This document shows, piece after piece, positions 36,815-36,869 of a stretch of 36,869 nucleotides of DNA. This DNA comes from Candidatus Zymogenus saltonus. GTDB lineage: Bacteria > Desulfobacterota > Zymogenia > Zymogenales > Zymogenaceae. The notes under the pieces were generated by a model. The model searched no databases and was not told where the DNA came from. It saw nothing but the letters and a program-made list of their open reading frames with translations. A program made the translations under genes and the position numbers. Position 1 is the first letter of the stretch. Every line of letters starts with the position of its first letter. The stretch is from the NCBI GenBank assembly GCA_016929395.1, contig JAFGIX010000082.1:1-36869 (forward strand). The letters are read 5' to 3'.

Positions 36815-36859
36815 TTCGTAATCATCAGGTCGGGGGTTCAACTCCCCCCTCCGGCTCCA
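36815..36859 (+). other. Right attachment site: 3' part of tRNA-Thr (CGT)
   Basis: From the anticodon loop TTCGTAA (36815-36821, anticodon CGT) the sequence runs through the 3' anticodon strand TCATC, variable loop AGGTC, T arm GGGGG-TTCAACT-CCCCC and acceptor strand CTCCGGC-T-CCA, ending at 36859. The matching 5' strand GATGA is not in front (CTCAT instead) and no GCCGGAG acceptor start lies upstream. It is therefore a 3' fragment, not a whole tRNA gene. This is the footprint of a phage integrating at a tRNA 3' half: the core stays at both ends. 36860-36869 would be host flank. Confidence 0.82.
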
Positions 36860-36869
36860 GTGATTTCAA

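Noticed and set aside
36750-36859. A complete tRNA gene
   Set aside because: Only the anticodon loop and 3' half are present; the 5' acceptor strand and the pairing 5' anticodon strand are missing.
1-36869. CRISPR array, insertion sequence or diversity-generating retroelement
   Set aside because: No regular repeat-spacer array, transposase motifs, reverse transcriptase or template/variable repeat pair was seen on either strand.

Overview
This window is almost entirely a temperate, siphovirus-type prophage, read mostly on the + strand and ending at its right attachment site. A 45-base 3' piece of a tRNA-Thr (anticodon CGT) lies at 36815-36859 with no 5' half nearby, which is what a tyrosine integrase leaves behind. 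No integrase is visible, so the left end probably lies before position 1. The host looks Gram-negative: there is a lipoprotein/spanin lysis module and strong GGAGG ribosome binding sites. AGG for Arg and ATA for Ile are common, in a GC-moderate to GC-rich background. A deltaproteobacterial (Desulfobacterota-like) host is a guess from codon habit only.

Layout. 1-542 (-): secreted thermonuclease, cut by the window edge. 678-1676: immunity region, with a CI-like repressor (-) and a Cro-like protein (+) diverging around a promoter with three related palindromes. 1692-3486: a convergent small-gene pair, a possible CII-type regulator and small early genes. 3509-8668: recombination/replication support (Sak4-like P-loop ATPase, SSB, RecF/SbcC-like ATPase, small HTH protein) broken by two structured noncoding leaders. 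8683-12086: accessory genes (radical SAM enzyme, HTH-membrane-coiled-coil protein, secreted M23 peptidase, ribbon-helix-helix protein). 12110-15721: lambda-O-like replication protein with iterons and an AT-rich repeat inside the gene, then RusA resolvase, an ASCH-like protein and small genes. A strong terminator at 15795-15831 separates the early from the late block.

Late block. 15910-26251: packaging and head (small and large terminase, portal-MuF fusion, zinc-ribbon peptide, prohead protease, HK97-type capsid, two head-surface candidates, head-tail adaptor, head closure, two tail-completion proteins). 26261-34626: tail (tube, chaperone G with a -1 frameshift to GT at an A AAA AAG slip site, a very short tape measure, distal proteins, a 1078-aa hub/tip protein). 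34635-36682: lysis (XhlA-like holin, M15 endolysin, small membrane proteins, i-spanin-like protein and a lipoprotein with a C-terminal hydrophobic segment).

Besides the standard phage genes, the most notable signals are noncoding. There is a compact three-way-junction RNA at 8001-8120 and a multi-helix RNA at 35691-35853 in the largest gene-free gap. A series of small GGA-loop hairpins precedes the capsid gene. An origin-like array repeats one DNA word in all three reading frames of the replication gene. All structures were found by reading complementary arms by eye; no folding or database search was run.
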